In this document: piece by piece, positions 24,390-34,851 of the stretch
Layout: each line of letters starts with the position of its first letter
Position numbering within the stretch: the stretch's first letter is position 1
Translations under genes and position numbers: made by a program
NCBI GenBank assembly: GCA_028023455.1
Contig: JAQFVV010012416.1
Location: forward strand, 3,517,594-3,581,593
Source of the DNA: Epiperipatus broadwayi
Lineage: Eukaryota; Onychophora; Udeonychophora; Euonychophora; Peripatidae
DNA: 64,000 nt
Direction of reading: 5' to 3'
Notes under the pieces: model-generated
The model's input: only the letters and a program-made list of their open reading frames with translations
Database searches by the model: none
What the model was told of the DNA's origin: nothing

Positions 24390-24406
24390 TATAATATGTA
24401 ATGATA

Positions 24407-25503
24407 GTAAATGTATGAAAGCAGAATAATAAAAATATATTAGATATCTGGGAATGATAGTAGATGAAAAAATGTTTTGGAAATAATATCATATTAACAT
24501 TCTAATTAATAAATTTAGATATTTTAGAGCAATGTCTTACAAAACCAAAAATATTTTTATTTCAGTGTACTTAATCTTATCTATTATCAATAAAGCAAGT
24601 CATATATACATTGCTTTTAATCTTATCTTTATTGAGATGCAGAATCACAATTTATGATAATGTCAGCCATTTTAATATTAAAAAACTAACATTACTAAAA
24701 AAAAAAAAAAACAATTAATGGAACTGAAAAAAATTATCAAAAAAAAAATAAAAAATTGTTTACAGAAATATGTTATTATTTAATGAGTTTCTTGAATATA
24801 TAATAATAGAAAAATTTTTTTTGCTAATATTTACAAAAACATCATATAAAACAATTTAAAATATGTCTAAAACCAGATTCATATATAATTGTAAAAGTTT
24901 GTAATAAATATGAAACTACAATTACTAGGTTTCTAAATTATTCAATAATTTATCTACTGAATTAAAAAACTTACAACAATATACCCTATATATAACAATA
25001 CAGGGAAATAAAAAATCAAATTGAAAAGTTTATTAAGGAGAAAAAACCCTGCTAATTTAGAACATAGCAAAATGTATATAAATATATACTTATTATGTAT
25101 AATTAATATATTATTAAACTGTAATTGATTTTTAATGCTGCTGTTAACATTAACATAATTTAATTATCAAAGAAATTGTAATTATATAAACTGCTGATAA
25201 CAATTTCTCCTACATAAAAGTGTAATTGGGGGATTAGTAAGATAAGACTAACATTTTGTTTATATCTAGCATGCAAACTATTTAAGTAATCATTCCAATC
25301 CAGTTAGCAACTTTATATATTTAATTTTCTATGTCTAATTTGTAAACTATATTTGTTTATTTGTAGATATTTATTGCTCATTATTTTACTTATCAGTTTA
25401 CTGGACATTACATGCTTCAATTTGAAGCATAAAATATTATTAATATAATAAAATGATAATTGATCATCCAATTGAATTTTTATACTACAAGTTAATTAAC
25501 AAT
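24407..25503 (-). other. EAAT intron, AT-rich, nothing recognised
   Basis: Very AT-rich with A runs near 24697 and 24740. No gene, SINE or bounded repeat seen. Confidence 0.5.
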
Positions 25504-25640
25504 AAAAGCATAAAGCTAAATTCACAACTCAACCAGACTAGGTAAGAAAATAAACTCTAAAACATTACCAATAGTTTCACTGCTACAAGCAGACTTCGCA
25601 AGTTGAGTTGTGAACTTGGAGTAATTTTGATTATTTATGT
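25504..25640. repeat. Inverted Penelope-like element ends
   Basis: 25504-25596 is the reverse complement of the 3' end of the Penelope-like elements at 36.0-39.0 and 27.1-27.5 kb; it shares AGTCTGCTTGTAGCAGTGAAA, TTTAGAGTTTATTTTCTTA and the TAGCTTTATGCTT end. 25597-25640 is a plus-sense piece of the same terminal repeat (GTTGAGTTGTGAACTTGG...AATTTTGATT). The two meet tail to head, a typical layout at Penelope insertion ends. The plus-sense piece appears to continue at 27093, so the DNA between looks inserted. Confidence 0.6.
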
Positions 25641-25827
25641 TTCAAAAGGTACTTTAGTATTTCCTTTGGTTTACATAGTTTCTATTACATTGTATTTACA
25701 ATTTGAACGAGCAAAGATTACAGTTCCGGTTTACATTCTTTTAAATACAAGTTTGCTTGTGGTAATTTTGAAAATGTTCTTTGTTCTATAGTTTATATGT
25801 AATGCAGTAAATTTAGTATCATAATTC
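25641..25827. other. Unassigned segment inside a disrupted Penelope-like repeat
   Basis: This lies between the Penelope terminal-repeat piece ending at 25640 and the T-run that marks the 3' end of the LINE relic. A short ORF (25603-25791) is hydrophobic and has no recognised family. Confidence 0.3.
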
Positions 25828-27092
25828 TTTTTTTTTTCTTGTGTTTCTTATAGTCTTGATTGCTCTTTTAAAAGTGATCAAGTAGTGGCATATAAATTGG
25901 GTCTCACAATAATTCTATCTCTATCTTTGATTTGTATTAGTTTATTTATGAATGTGGCCGGATGATGCCGAGTGTTTTTCACCAATATAAAGTTGCATCT
26001 GGTGCACCAAAATGAATATAGCATGAATGTAGTTGCCTTGATGCTTGGCATTGACCAGGTCTGATAAGCATCGATAATTTTCATCATAGTGTTTGGTCTT
26101 TTATATATGTCACATGCTATTTGCCCTGTTTTTGTTAAACCTTCACAGTTGTAAATTAGGTGTTGAATTGTCTCTTCGGCCCTGTGGCATAGTGCACAGA
26201 ATGGAACTATGTCCTTATACATTCTTTTAGAATGAAGAAAAAATGTTGTGGGCATGGCTGTGAGATTCATTTTGATTATGAAATTGATGTACTTAGGTTC
26301 CAATGCCTGTTGCTCGAATTATTTAATTAATTTTTTGTTATCTATTCCCAACTTGGTGGGGGTTCATTTGCATTGGTTTCTTTATTTACTAAGCTGTATA
26401 TCTCCCAATATGAATATTTATTCTCATATTGCTCTGGTATGTCCTTATTGGTTTTGCATTGATAAATTATTGACGAGATTATGCTCCTAGTGGTGGTGGT
26501 CTGTCAATGGGAGTAACTTGAATCAGGTGTTTAAGTTTTGGGAATTGTTTCATTGTGGTAATAATTACATTTCTCAACTTCTGTACATGGAAAATTTCTA
26601 CACTGTGGAGACCAAGTCCATTTTTTATTAGCCGTTAACAAATTTTCCTACTTGATATGGCTACTGACTTCTTAGACCAGAGTAGCTGATTACATATTGT
26701 CTTGATTTTTTTTTATGAAAGCTTTTGAAAATTCAATAATTGATAAATAATAGCTAATTTTGGTCATAATTAGCTGGTTAATTAACTGCACTTTGGAAAA
26801 TAATGTCATATATGTCTTCAAAATAGAGTCACTGATGCATTTTACTTCTTCCTTAATCCTATTTTGAACTTGTCATCTCATCCCTGTGGTTCCCAAATGA
26901 AATGGAAAATCTGGAAGGATGTTGGTTTTGACTAATAGATAGTTGCACACTGTCTTCTTGTGAATAAAGCCCATGCTGAAGTTGTTCTTGATTGAATTTC
27001 AGTTTATAGTGTGCTGTGTATTCTTCCATTAACTCCTGTAGTTGTCGAATTTGTTTTTTGGATGACAGAAAAACTGTAATGTCATCCATTGA
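25828..27092 (-). mobile_element. LINE relic with RT core and C-terminal zinc knuckle
   Basis: The minus strand encodes parts of a non-LTR ORF2, in broken frames. 27089-26859 starts at MDDITVFLSSKK, the reverse-transcriptase DD motif context (usual Y/F-A-D-D), followed by an LMEEYTAHYKLKFN helix. 26303-25878 encodes MPTTFFLHSKRMYKD and the knuckle CALCHRAEETIQHLIYNC (C-x2-C-x8-H-x4-C). A T run at 25828-25837 is the poly-A tail read from the other strand. It differs from the RTE-like copies; an L1/Tx1- or R4-like relationship is possible. It is 5'-truncated and interrupted by stops. Its right edge abuts Penelope sequence exactly at 27093. Confidence 0.7.
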
Positions 27093-27541
27093 CTAGTTTA
27101 GCTTTATGGTTTTGTTGCATGAGTGTTGTTGGAAGGGTATATATTTGTGTTCATTTAGTAATAAATATATATGTTTGTTTTGGTTTATAATATTTATTGG
27201 TTAGAAGGGTGTGCTATATAGTAAAATTAAAAAAAAAAATTAAATAGATATAGAAAAAAAATTGTGTTTGTTTTGGTGTTGTTTTTTTTTTTTTTAATTT
27301 AGATGTGTATTTGTTATTCATAGTTGTTCTTTATTATGGGTTTTAGTTTTTAATAATTTTCCATTGGGAAGTAAGTGGAATTGTGGGTAATATTAGTTTA
27401 AATATGATGTTATTTTGTAGTTCTTTACACTTAAGAAGTCTGCTTGTAGCAGTGAAATCATTGGTAATGTTTTAGAGTTTATTTTCTTAGCTAGTCTGGT
27501 TGAGTTATGAATTTGGGCTAATTTTGATTATAAATTAATTA
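27093..27541 (+). mobile_element. Penelope-like element derivative lacking its ORF
   Basis: It starts with TTGACTAGTTTAGCTTTATG, identical to the end of the 90-bp terminal repeat of the full-length element. It continues with a diverged leader (GGTATATATTTGTGTTCATTT) and the first bases of the ORF region (TTTTTAATAATTTTCCATT, near 27350). It then jumps to the last codons (GGGAAGT...TTGTGGGTAAT) and the 3' region with AGTCTGCTTGTAGCAGTGAAA. About 2.3 kb of coding sequence is missing at one sharp junction near 27369. The junction has no GT-AG context, so an internal deletion fits better than splicing. It is a non-autonomous relic. Confidence 0.7.
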
Positions 27542-28252
27542 GGCAATAAATCAAAAGTTATTGGCTAAACTGGCTTTCAATGCATAGCGTCTTTGTCAAA
27601 GCTAATACATGCAAATCAATAATATAATGCAAATGATACACAGAGAAAACTATGCCCATTGGCTTACTCAGTATATTATCTATCTTAAAATTACTGATAT
27701 GCATTTAATGGCTTTAACAAAGGTGCTAAGAACAAGCCATTTTACCCTCTAACTTTTGCAATGATTATTCATAATCACTATTAAGTCTTTAAAATTCAAT
27801 TGTACAATTAATTAATATATTACAATTTTATATTTATGATTATTATTTTAATCCATATACACTTTATGAGCACTAATATGAAAAGAATTTCAGAGGAATA
27901 ATGGTACCACATTCATCTATTATGCCCATGTCCTGGGGTTTTAAATCTGATCTGGATAAAACATGAAAAAATTTTCACATTTCAATTAGATTTAAAATTT
28001 GTTTATTTTTAGATATCAAATTCAACCAAACATTCGATATTGATCGATAAATGGATATCTGACCAATTGTAGCTAGAAAATAAAATACAAATAAAGAAAA
28101 TCAAACTCTCACTGGTCAGACCCTGGTAAGCAATGAGTAATAGTTTTTTTTTACTGATTCTATATGGAAGAAATGGTAAAGAGTTCTTTAGTTTGCCATT
28201 GGTTATTTTAAGGTTAACGCTGTTATACCTTTTATACTACTATAAAAAAAAG
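27542..28252 (-). other. EAAT intron, nothing recognised
   Basis: AT-rich sequence without convincing features. Confidence 0.5.
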
Positions 28253-28345
28253 TTTCACATGATCACCAGCCTTCTGGCATCCAGTGATTACTTTGGTTGG
28301 CACAGGGTGGCACTACTGTATGGAGAGTTTTGCCTTGTTTATAAA
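28253..28345 (+). mobile_element. Hammerhead-repeat fragment (H8)
   Basis: The short CACATGATCACC end of the ~450-bp family is fused to its other end (AGCCTTCTGGCATCCAG...GGAGAGTTTTGCC). The ribozyme part is absent. It resembles the small copies at 43.1 and 45.7 kb, so this may be a collapsed foldback. Confidence 0.6.
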
Positions 28346-28864
28346 AATAGTTCTGAAACAATTTTAATTTGTGTTCTTTGTTTACTTTCCTGAAGTTTTG
28401 ATTTCAAGTAAAAAGGAATTGGTATAAAAATGATCAAAAAGTTTTCCATTATTCCAATAGGAGGAGTTTGTTTTAGATTTTAGATATTTTAAAAATTTTT
28501 AGTTGAAAGTATAATCCATTAAAATAAAATATCACATGACTATCTCTGCTTACAATTCAGTCCTATACATATTTATAGGAACGATATCCACTCGATTTTA
28601 TTCAGAGTCATCTATTGTAAATTCGAGTAATCATTGGACTGGAGCATAACTACTTGATTGCTCAAGTTTATAATAGATAGTGCTAAGATAGAATAAATAG
28701 ATTAAATCATTGTTACTAAAAGAATATAATCCATTAATTTAAAGACCATTGTTTTATATGAAAATAAATTCATACTAATATAGTAAAAAAAAAAGTTTTT
28801 AAAAGTAAAAATAACATTAATTTATAACAGTTGCACTATTTAAGTCTTATGCCATAGTGGAGAT

Positions 28865-29011
28865 GCAATGTGGCCTAGTGGCTAGCATAGCTGCCTTCTA
28901 AGCAGCTGGCCCGGGTTCGCTTCCCGGTCAACGCATGTGGCCTAGTGGTTAGCATAGCTGCCTTCTAAGCAGCTGGCCCGGGTTCACTTCTCAGTCAACG
29001 CATTTGACATA
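28865..29011 (+). repeat. tRNA-derived SINE, tandem dimer, TCT anticodon loop
   Basis: Two tRNA-like units in tandem (28865-28934 and 28931-29001). Each has a perfect A-box (TGGCCTAGTGG), an anticodon stem GCTGC/GCAGC around loop CTTCTAA (reads TCT, Arg) and a T-arm CCGGG-loop-CCCGG in the first unit. The 3' acceptor strand is TCAACGC. The tail is ATTTGACATATGG followed by an AT run. The first acceptor 5' strand is degraded and the second lacks its own. These features indicate a SINE and not functional tRNA genes. Confidence 0.75.
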
Positions 29012-29119
29012 TGGAAATATATATATATATTAAATTTATTTTTACTTACTAAAAACATTCACTCCTTTTCTCTATTTCTTTATTAATAATAATTTGATCT
29101 TTGCATAACATAAAAGAGT

Positions 29120-29890
29120 TTAATCTATTGATCTATAGTTTTAGTTCAGTTTTATGATGATTTAAGTTGTATGACTAAAACATTAATAAAGAAATGTAGA
29201 AAATAAAATCTGAAAACAAATATAACAAAAACAATAATGAGTATTGAAAAAACACAGCAAGATATAATATTGGAAAATGGACAACAGATTAGAATGTGTG
29301 AGGAATATAAATATCTAGACATGAAAATTATAGAAGATGAACAATTGATAGATAGAAAGGCTATATTGATGACAAATGAAATATTGTGAACTTACAAAAT
29401 ATTGAAAGTCTATAAAACATAAATATATGTCACTATAGTAAAAAGTATCTTTACAAGGAAAAACATGAAAAGAGAATTCATAATCACTAAAAAGAGAGAG
29501 AGATTTGTCAAGCGTTGTTAACCGAAAGGTCAGTGCAGCCATCTTGCAAGCAAGCAGTTGATTGCAGACGGTTGTTGGTTCGCCTCCTGGCCGATGCTAT
29601 GACATATAAAAAAAAAAGAGAGAGAGAGAAATAATGAATATTAAACACAATATAATAAATGAAATCAGAAAAAGCCAATTGGAAGGATATAGATATATAC
29701 AGAAAATATCTCAGGAAAGATTGTCAAAACAAATATTACATTGGATATAATTGGGAAAGAGAAAAATAGGAGGTCTACAAGGGAAGTGGAAAAAAGGAAT
29801 AGATAAAGAAATTTGCAGAAATATTTATGGATGAACAAATAGATATGGGATTTGGGAATCAGAAGACATAATAGAGCATTATTGATCAAT
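29120..29890 (+). mobile_element. LINE relic (reverse transcriptase C-terminal region)
   Basis: Plus-strand translation gives LENGQQIRMCEEYKYLDMKI near 29270-29330, the RT thumb block (E-x-Y/F-K-Y-L-G). After a SINE insertion, about 29690-29850 gives ERLSKQILHWI and GGLQGKWKKGIDKEICRN, similar to the E-R-L-P-K-x-V-x-x-W...R-R-G-R-P-x-x-x-W C-terminus of many metazoan endonuclease-RT elements. Stops abound. It is a second LINE family, different from the RTE-like copies. Confidence 0.55.
29504..29615 (+). repeat. tRNA-derived SINE (second subfamily)
   Basis: Starts TTTGTCAAGCGTTG, has a tRNA-like D-arm (CCGAAAGGTCAG), a B-box region GGTTCGCCTCC and the 3' end GCCGATGCTATGACATAT followed by A10. 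GA-rich sequences of about 15 bp on both sides look like a target duplication. It interrupts the LINE relic. Confidence 0.7.
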
Positions 29891-30122
29891 AAGGAGAGTT
29901 TAGACTAAAAGATTACAGTTTCAATCATTCTTTTAATATTAATCAAAACACGTCATTATAAGTAGAGATGGCCAAAATAAAAATATTGCTCTCTATTTTT
30001 TCTAAATATTTCAAAATTTTGTAGAAACTTTTTAAAAAATAAAGAATATAAATATATACATATGTTTTGGCGTGTTATCCCCCTCCTCCCCCCCAAATTA
30101 AATTAAAAAAATAATATGGATT

Positions 30123-30219
30123 TTTTTTTTTCATATGTCAAATGCGTTGACCGGAAAGCAAACCCGTGCCAGATGCTTGGAAGGCAGCTATGCCAACCAC
30201 TAGGCCATCAACGCTTGAC
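30123..30219 (-). repeat. tRNA-derived SINE with clear target duplication
   Basis: Minus-sense SINE flanked by a perfect 14-bp duplication aaataatatggatt (30109-30122 and 30220-30233). The tRNA-like part is complement(30144..30214). Acceptor GCGTTGA pairs with TCAACGC over 7 bp, the A-box TGGCCTAGTGG is perfect, and the anticodon loop reads CTTCCAA. The leader GTCAA upstream and TTGAC downstream extend the acceptor stem. Tail is TGACATATG(A)n. This is the best-defined copy of the family. Confidence 0.85.
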
Positions 30220-30233
30220 AAATAATATGGATT

Positions 30234-31037
30234 ATAGATTAAATAATATAAATGAAATCAAACATTCTTAAAACATTCAAATTAAAATTCAATAATGAAA
30301 TAAAACATGATTTCCAAACTTTTCCACACTAACATTAATTGTTTACAATATGCAATTTAAAAACAATAAACTACTTTATTTGACATTTAATGGGGTTTTT
30401 TTTTATTGCTAGTTGGTACTGCTTTATATTGCCTACAGCTAAATATATAAACAAACATGTAAACATTAAATTAAACATAGATCAATGTGAATGTAAAGAA
30501 ATGTTTTGCCGCAAAGTAAATTCAAAAAGATAAAATTTAATATGAATATACTGTATATAGTTTATGCCCAACATATATATATAATAGATAATAAATAATT
30601 TTATTTTTTGTTTTACTTATTTTTGCGCTTTTCTGTAACAGTATAGTCCTAGATATTGTCCTGAATTTTAATTTTTAAACATTAATAAAAGTTTGACACC
30701 AAAATTATGATATAACTAGAAACTATAATTAATTTATTTGATAATTCATATATAAAAAAGCAAATAAACAGACCAACTGGATCCTATTTAAAGTAAATGC
30801 TCACCAATTAACATTTTAGAATTTTCAAACCCAGCACTATTTTTCATTCCACCTTACATGAAGTTTAACTACAGAAATATTATTTCATTTAATCTAGTTA
30901 TACTTGATACAGGTGGTATGTAAAATTGTGGAGGACTTAAAATGTAAAATATTAATTAGTGAGTATTTATTTTAAATACATTTAAAGTTTAAATACATAT
31001 ATAAATTAATCAAAAGTAAAAAAGGAATTTAACTCAC
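30234..31037 (-). other. EAAT intron, donor-side part, nothing recognised
   Basis: AT-rich sequence, no repeat with clear limits. Confidence 0.5.
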
Positions 31038-31236
31038 CAGAGATCATACTGGAAATGATGAGGGGAAGTATAAGCATTTTGAGCATGCGCATTAGGATAT
31101 CTCCAGGAAATGAAATAAGCATAATGGTATCTGCTCCCGGTTCTGCAAGTCGGATCACAAAACCCAGAAATATTCCCAGAAACACCCCAATGACTGTCAG
31201 CACCAGTAACAGATTCTGTTGTACCCATTTCCAAAA
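31038..31236 (-). CDS. Excitatory amino-acid (glutamate) transporter, exon with TM1-TM2 (partial gene)
   Basis: The exon opens with [19 protein letters not shown], giving TM1 to GFVIR. A short loop ([12 protein letters not shown]) follows, then the highly conserved [19 protein letters not shown] segment (TM2) and ISSMISG. F-P-G-x-x-L-M-R-M-L-x-M-L-x-L-P-L-I-I-S-S is a defining signature of SLC1 glutamate transporters, which couple glutamate uptake to Na+, H+ and K+ gradients. Acceptor: ...TATTGTAG|TTTTGG at 31237. Donor: TCTG|GTGAGT at 31037. The exon starts at a codon boundary and ends in phase 1 (66 codons plus 1 base), matching the exon at 19924-20131. The first coding exon with the start Met should lie above 31236; none was identified. 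No stops or frameshifts. Confidence 0.95.
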
Positions 31237-31432
31237 CTACAATATATAATTGTTTATTAAAATTCAAATGCAAATTAAAATAACAATACAATTTCAATAA
31301 TTTAAATAAATGATATATTTCTCTACTTACATTTAACATATACTTTCAGAAGCAATTTCCTTCATTTTATTAAATGCTATCTATTGTATGCTTGGTAAAT
31401 TAATCAACATTACACAGTAATGTAATTATATT

Positions 31433-31809
31433 AAAATAGGCAAACTTCTACACACAGTAGCACCACTCAGTCCAAGCCAGAGTAATCAATGGATGCCAGA
31501 AGGCTTGTGCATAAAATCCCTATCTAATGCCTATCCATCCAATATCCCCAGACTAGTATCTAGCTTGTGGTTTTTGTCAGTGAGGAGCCTTGGATCTGAG
31601 AGCACTGCACTTAGATCTCACCATTGATGAAAGCCACGAGCTAGATAATAGTCTGGGGATATTGGATGAGTAGGCACTAGATAAGGATTTTATGCACAAG
31701 TCTTATGGCATATATTGATTACTCTGGCTTGCACTGAGTGGCACTACTGTATGGAGAGTTTTTCCTGTTTTAATAACAGTTATGAGCAAGCATAAGAAAT
31801 GGTGATCAT
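31433..31809. mobile_element. Hammerhead-repeat foldback with 16-bp target duplication (H4)
   Basis: Minus-sense half at 31433-31620 and plus-sense half at about 31621-31809, flanked by a perfect 16-bp duplication gtaatgtaattatatt (31417-31432 and 31810-31825). Both ribozyme cores are mutated: the minus half has CTGACAA and GATA, the plus half has TTGATGA and GATAA. The insertion is therefore a foldback unit with decayed ribozymes, about 200 bp beyond the EAAT exon. Confidence 0.8.
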
Positions 31810-31832
31810 GTAATGTAATTATATTCATATAA

Positions 31833-32110
31833 CCAGACTAGTTTATCGTTTGTGATTCTTTGCCAGTGAAGTCATTGGTGCTAATGAAACTCAAACCAAG
31901 CAGTCATTTACTTTCAAAAACACTCTAAGATTTTGAACCTATGCCAACTTCCTTAATAGTATTAAAAAAAGTGACTGCTCATAATGAGTTGAATTATAGT
32001 TAAGTATTCACTGACAAAAGTCACAATTCAGAAATTAATCTAAATGTACCTATAATACTATTACCATTTAGTGTCCACTAATTGCTTGAGTGTATATACT
32101 CGATGGGTCT
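31833..32110. repeat. Old diverged hammerhead-repeat foldback
   Basis: The minus-sense part near 31833-31870 keeps AAACTAGTCTGG. The plus-sense part near 32003-32100 keeps CTGACAA...CAGAAATTAATCTAAAT and GTGTCCACTAA. Both are highly decayed, in the same inverted arrangement as H4. Confidence 0.45.
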
Positions 32111-34060
32111 GGAGTTGAAGGGAGAGAAAACATAATATTTTTGCAATACAAGCTCAAAGTATAAAATTATTAATAATACTTGTTTACAATCATGAAAGAA
32201 CACTGAATGTATATTAAAAATTAAATTTTTTAAATTTTATAATGTAAAGTTAAGTTCACGTTGTTATGTTTATCAATTTAATGATAGAATAAAATAACCA
32301 ATTATTTTAATTACAATGTTAATATGAATAGTTAACTTTTGTCATACCAATATTTATAAGATTTTCTCAGAAAAAATATATATATATCAAGTTAGGTTTT
32401 TGAACAATACATATATATATACAAAAATAACCATGCATATACACAAGTCAATTGTATACCAAATCTTGATTAAATAATAATAATACAAGCAATGATCAGA
32501 AAACCTTCAAAGTATATAAATGCTTGAAAATAACAAGTTTAACTTTTGAATATAAATGACTACTTTTAAATTTATAAACAGATTTATTGAAAATATATAT
32601 TTGACATTTGCCATCCAAAAATTTGTTCACTAAGTTATAATATTCTAGATTTGCATCAAATGCCTCTAGGGGGAGTTGTTTTTCCTTTGCATCAGAGACA
32701 TCTACTGGAAATTTGATTAATCAGTTGAAATTAGATATTAGGGCTATTATATCTATAGCAGATGTACCCAACCTAAAAGGGCTATATGGTTTTTTTAATT
32801 GGTTAATTTAACAATTTTTTAATGATTTAATATAAATTAAACAAAACATTTTAATATTATATAAGTAATGTGATAAATGTGTCCTGTTGTTTTTGTATTA
32901 TGATTTATTAATGGAAGAATTACTTCCTAGCTGGTCTAAAAGGCTGCCATTTTTTTAATAGTTTTTTTTTTTAATCAGTTATTTTAACAATTTCTTTTTT
33001 GCTTTGCAGAATTACTTGCTTTGAATAAAATTTTTGTAATCAAATTAAGCCTTTAAATTAAAAATTAAATCTTTAAATATACTTGTTACATTTGATATGT
33101 GAATTTGACAGCATTATGGAAAACTATTAATGGTGGAATTATTTCCATCACATAAAATATTCTTCATAATGCAGACAAATTAAGTTTTGTTTTTTTTTAA
33201 ATTTGACATGTGACAGCCTTACAAATAAACATACATTCACCAATCAGACAACAGGTAAAGTAGGGATTTGATGTATAAGATTCCCAGACTAGTTGCTGAC
33301 TTCAAAGAAAATGATATATTTTTCCAGTATTAAATTTGTATCATAACTTTGGGAACAAATAAATTAATGCAAATTTTCTTTATAGATACAAATACTATTG
33401 AAGATCAGCAATATTCAAGTTTCACACATAACTGCTGTAATAGATATTAATGACAAAATATCAAAAAAACTTTTACAATTCCCCTGTTTCTCACTGCATG
33501 TTTATAATGTTAAAGTTTTCTAAATATTTTTACTTTGGATGATGTAGTAATGTTGCTTTCAATATGTAGTCCTTTTTCACGAATTTTGTCTTCAAAAATT
33601 GGAAGATTTTATATATTTTTTCCTCCTAATCAAAACCAAATCTACATATGGGCAATTCAATAACATTGACTAGGCATCAAACAAAATGGTACTTGAATTG
33701 TAAATTGTAAATATTATTTATTTATTTTTATTAGACTTTAGTAAATTAAAATTCAAGAAATATAAAATCACTGAAATCAGTTCTGCTGCTGTTAAGTGGT
33801 ATTACATTGCAGCTAGTTACAGCAGTGCTCAGTAGGTGGCCAATCCATCTACCATTTGATTATAATGTGTTCTCAAAATCATTACGACAATAAAATGATG
33901 GCTTGCTTTGGTTTAATGTATTTAATGGAATCATTAAAACACCAAAATCAAATATTTATCACAACTTCAACTTACTCATTGCTGTTTCAGCAGAGTAATT
34001 TTTACTTCACACTTCTGAGCCACCTACAGTAAGATTTAGTAACTAATAAATGCCAAATAA
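32111..34060. other. AT-rich sequence with one hammerhead-repeat scrap
   Basis: Mostly featureless. The minus strand at 33281-33307 retains a short GAAGTCAGCAACTAGTCTGG-like scrap of the hammerhead repeat. No coding sequence seen. If the EAAT first exon lies further upstream this is intron. Confidence 0.45.
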
Positions 34061-34065
34061 TAATG

Positions 34066-34135
34066 CTTAATAAGCTTGAGACTAATCTGAGAATATTGGA
34101 TAGATCAGCACTGGATAATTATTTATTAAGTACTA
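34066..34135 (+). repeat. Hammerhead-repeat scrap
   Basis: Plus-sense remnant: AAGCTTGAGACTAATCTGAG followed by AATATTGGATAGATCAGCACTGGATAA-like sequence, a diverged version of the ribozyme 3' half and the stretch after it. No core boxes remain. Confidence 0.45.
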
Positions 34136-34241
34136 TCACCTAACATCTACTAGTTACTAAAGCTTATGAAAGGTAGCATAGAAATATAAAGAAAAATAAT
34201 CAAAAATTCATTAACTAATAAATAACAATATTTTTGTAGAT

Positions 34242-34275
34242 CTGAAGAAGACTGTGAGAAACAGTCGAAACTGTA
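34242..34275 (+). ncRNA. Hammerhead-like motif (second type)
   Basis: CTGAAGA (34242-34248), one extra A, a 6-bp stem GACTGT/ACAGTC around GAGAA, GAAA (34267-34270), then CTGTA. All core boxes of a hammerhead occur in order with a good stem II, but stem I pairs over only about 3 bp and stem III (ACUGU) is an imperfect palindrome. Related motifs lie at 2945-2979 and 52500-52532. Motifs of this kind are known from Penelope-like element termini; activity is doubtful. Confidence 0.4.
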
Positions 34276-34593
34276 ATTATAATAATAAATATTTTTGCTT
34301 AAAAGATGTAAGAAGATTGTAATTATTTTAAAAAAGATATATTGTTAATTAATATTTATGATTAATTTTTCCTCTTATAACTCCAGTTATAAGAAAAATA
34401 TTAAATTGGATTTATCTGAAAATTTTAGTAATAATTATATTTTTATCTTTCTATTTCAATATACATGTTTACATTTTGATATGTTTAATGAAAGTTGAAT
34501 ACTGTGATGTATAGTCATACTTCTTAGTGAATGCTTGATTTGAGAAACTTTATTATTAAACATTCATTCTGCCTTATCAGGCAATTGAGAAGA

Positions 34594-34851
34594 AAAAATT
34601 AAAAGATTGAAGTGGAGTTGGGCTGGACATATTGCTAGAAGAGGTGATAATAGATGGACAATTGAAATCTTAAACGGGATTCCAAGAGATTGTAAAATAC
34701 CCAGAAGGAGACCACATGTTAGATGGATAGATGAAATAAGAAAGTGTGCAAGGGTTATGTGGAGAAGAGAAGCTAAAGATCAGAGAAGATGGATTGAACT
34801 TGGGAAGACCTTTATCCTGTAGTGGAATGATAATGGTTGATTATGATGATT
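34594..34851 (+). mobile_element. RTE-like LINE 3' end, copy 3
   Basis: The open frame 34607-34822 encodes the conserved C-terminus (KWSWAGHIARRGDNRWTIEI, RRRPHVRWIDEIRK, RRWIELGKTFIL), ending in a stop at TGTAG and a short GATGATT tail. This is a heavily 5'-truncated but little-mutated copy; unlike the long copy at 55.3 kb it retains the Trp codon after RRRPHVR. Confidence 0.9.

Noticed and set aside
28865-29001. Functional tRNA-Arg(TCT) genes
   Set aside because: Acceptor 5' strands are degraded or missing, the units are fused, the tail is that of the SINE family, and many related copies exist.
31034-31339. 101-codon minus ORF overlapping the EAAT exon in another frame, and a plus ORF at 31055-31249
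   Set aside because: The EAAT frame with good splice sites and strong family match explains this DNA.
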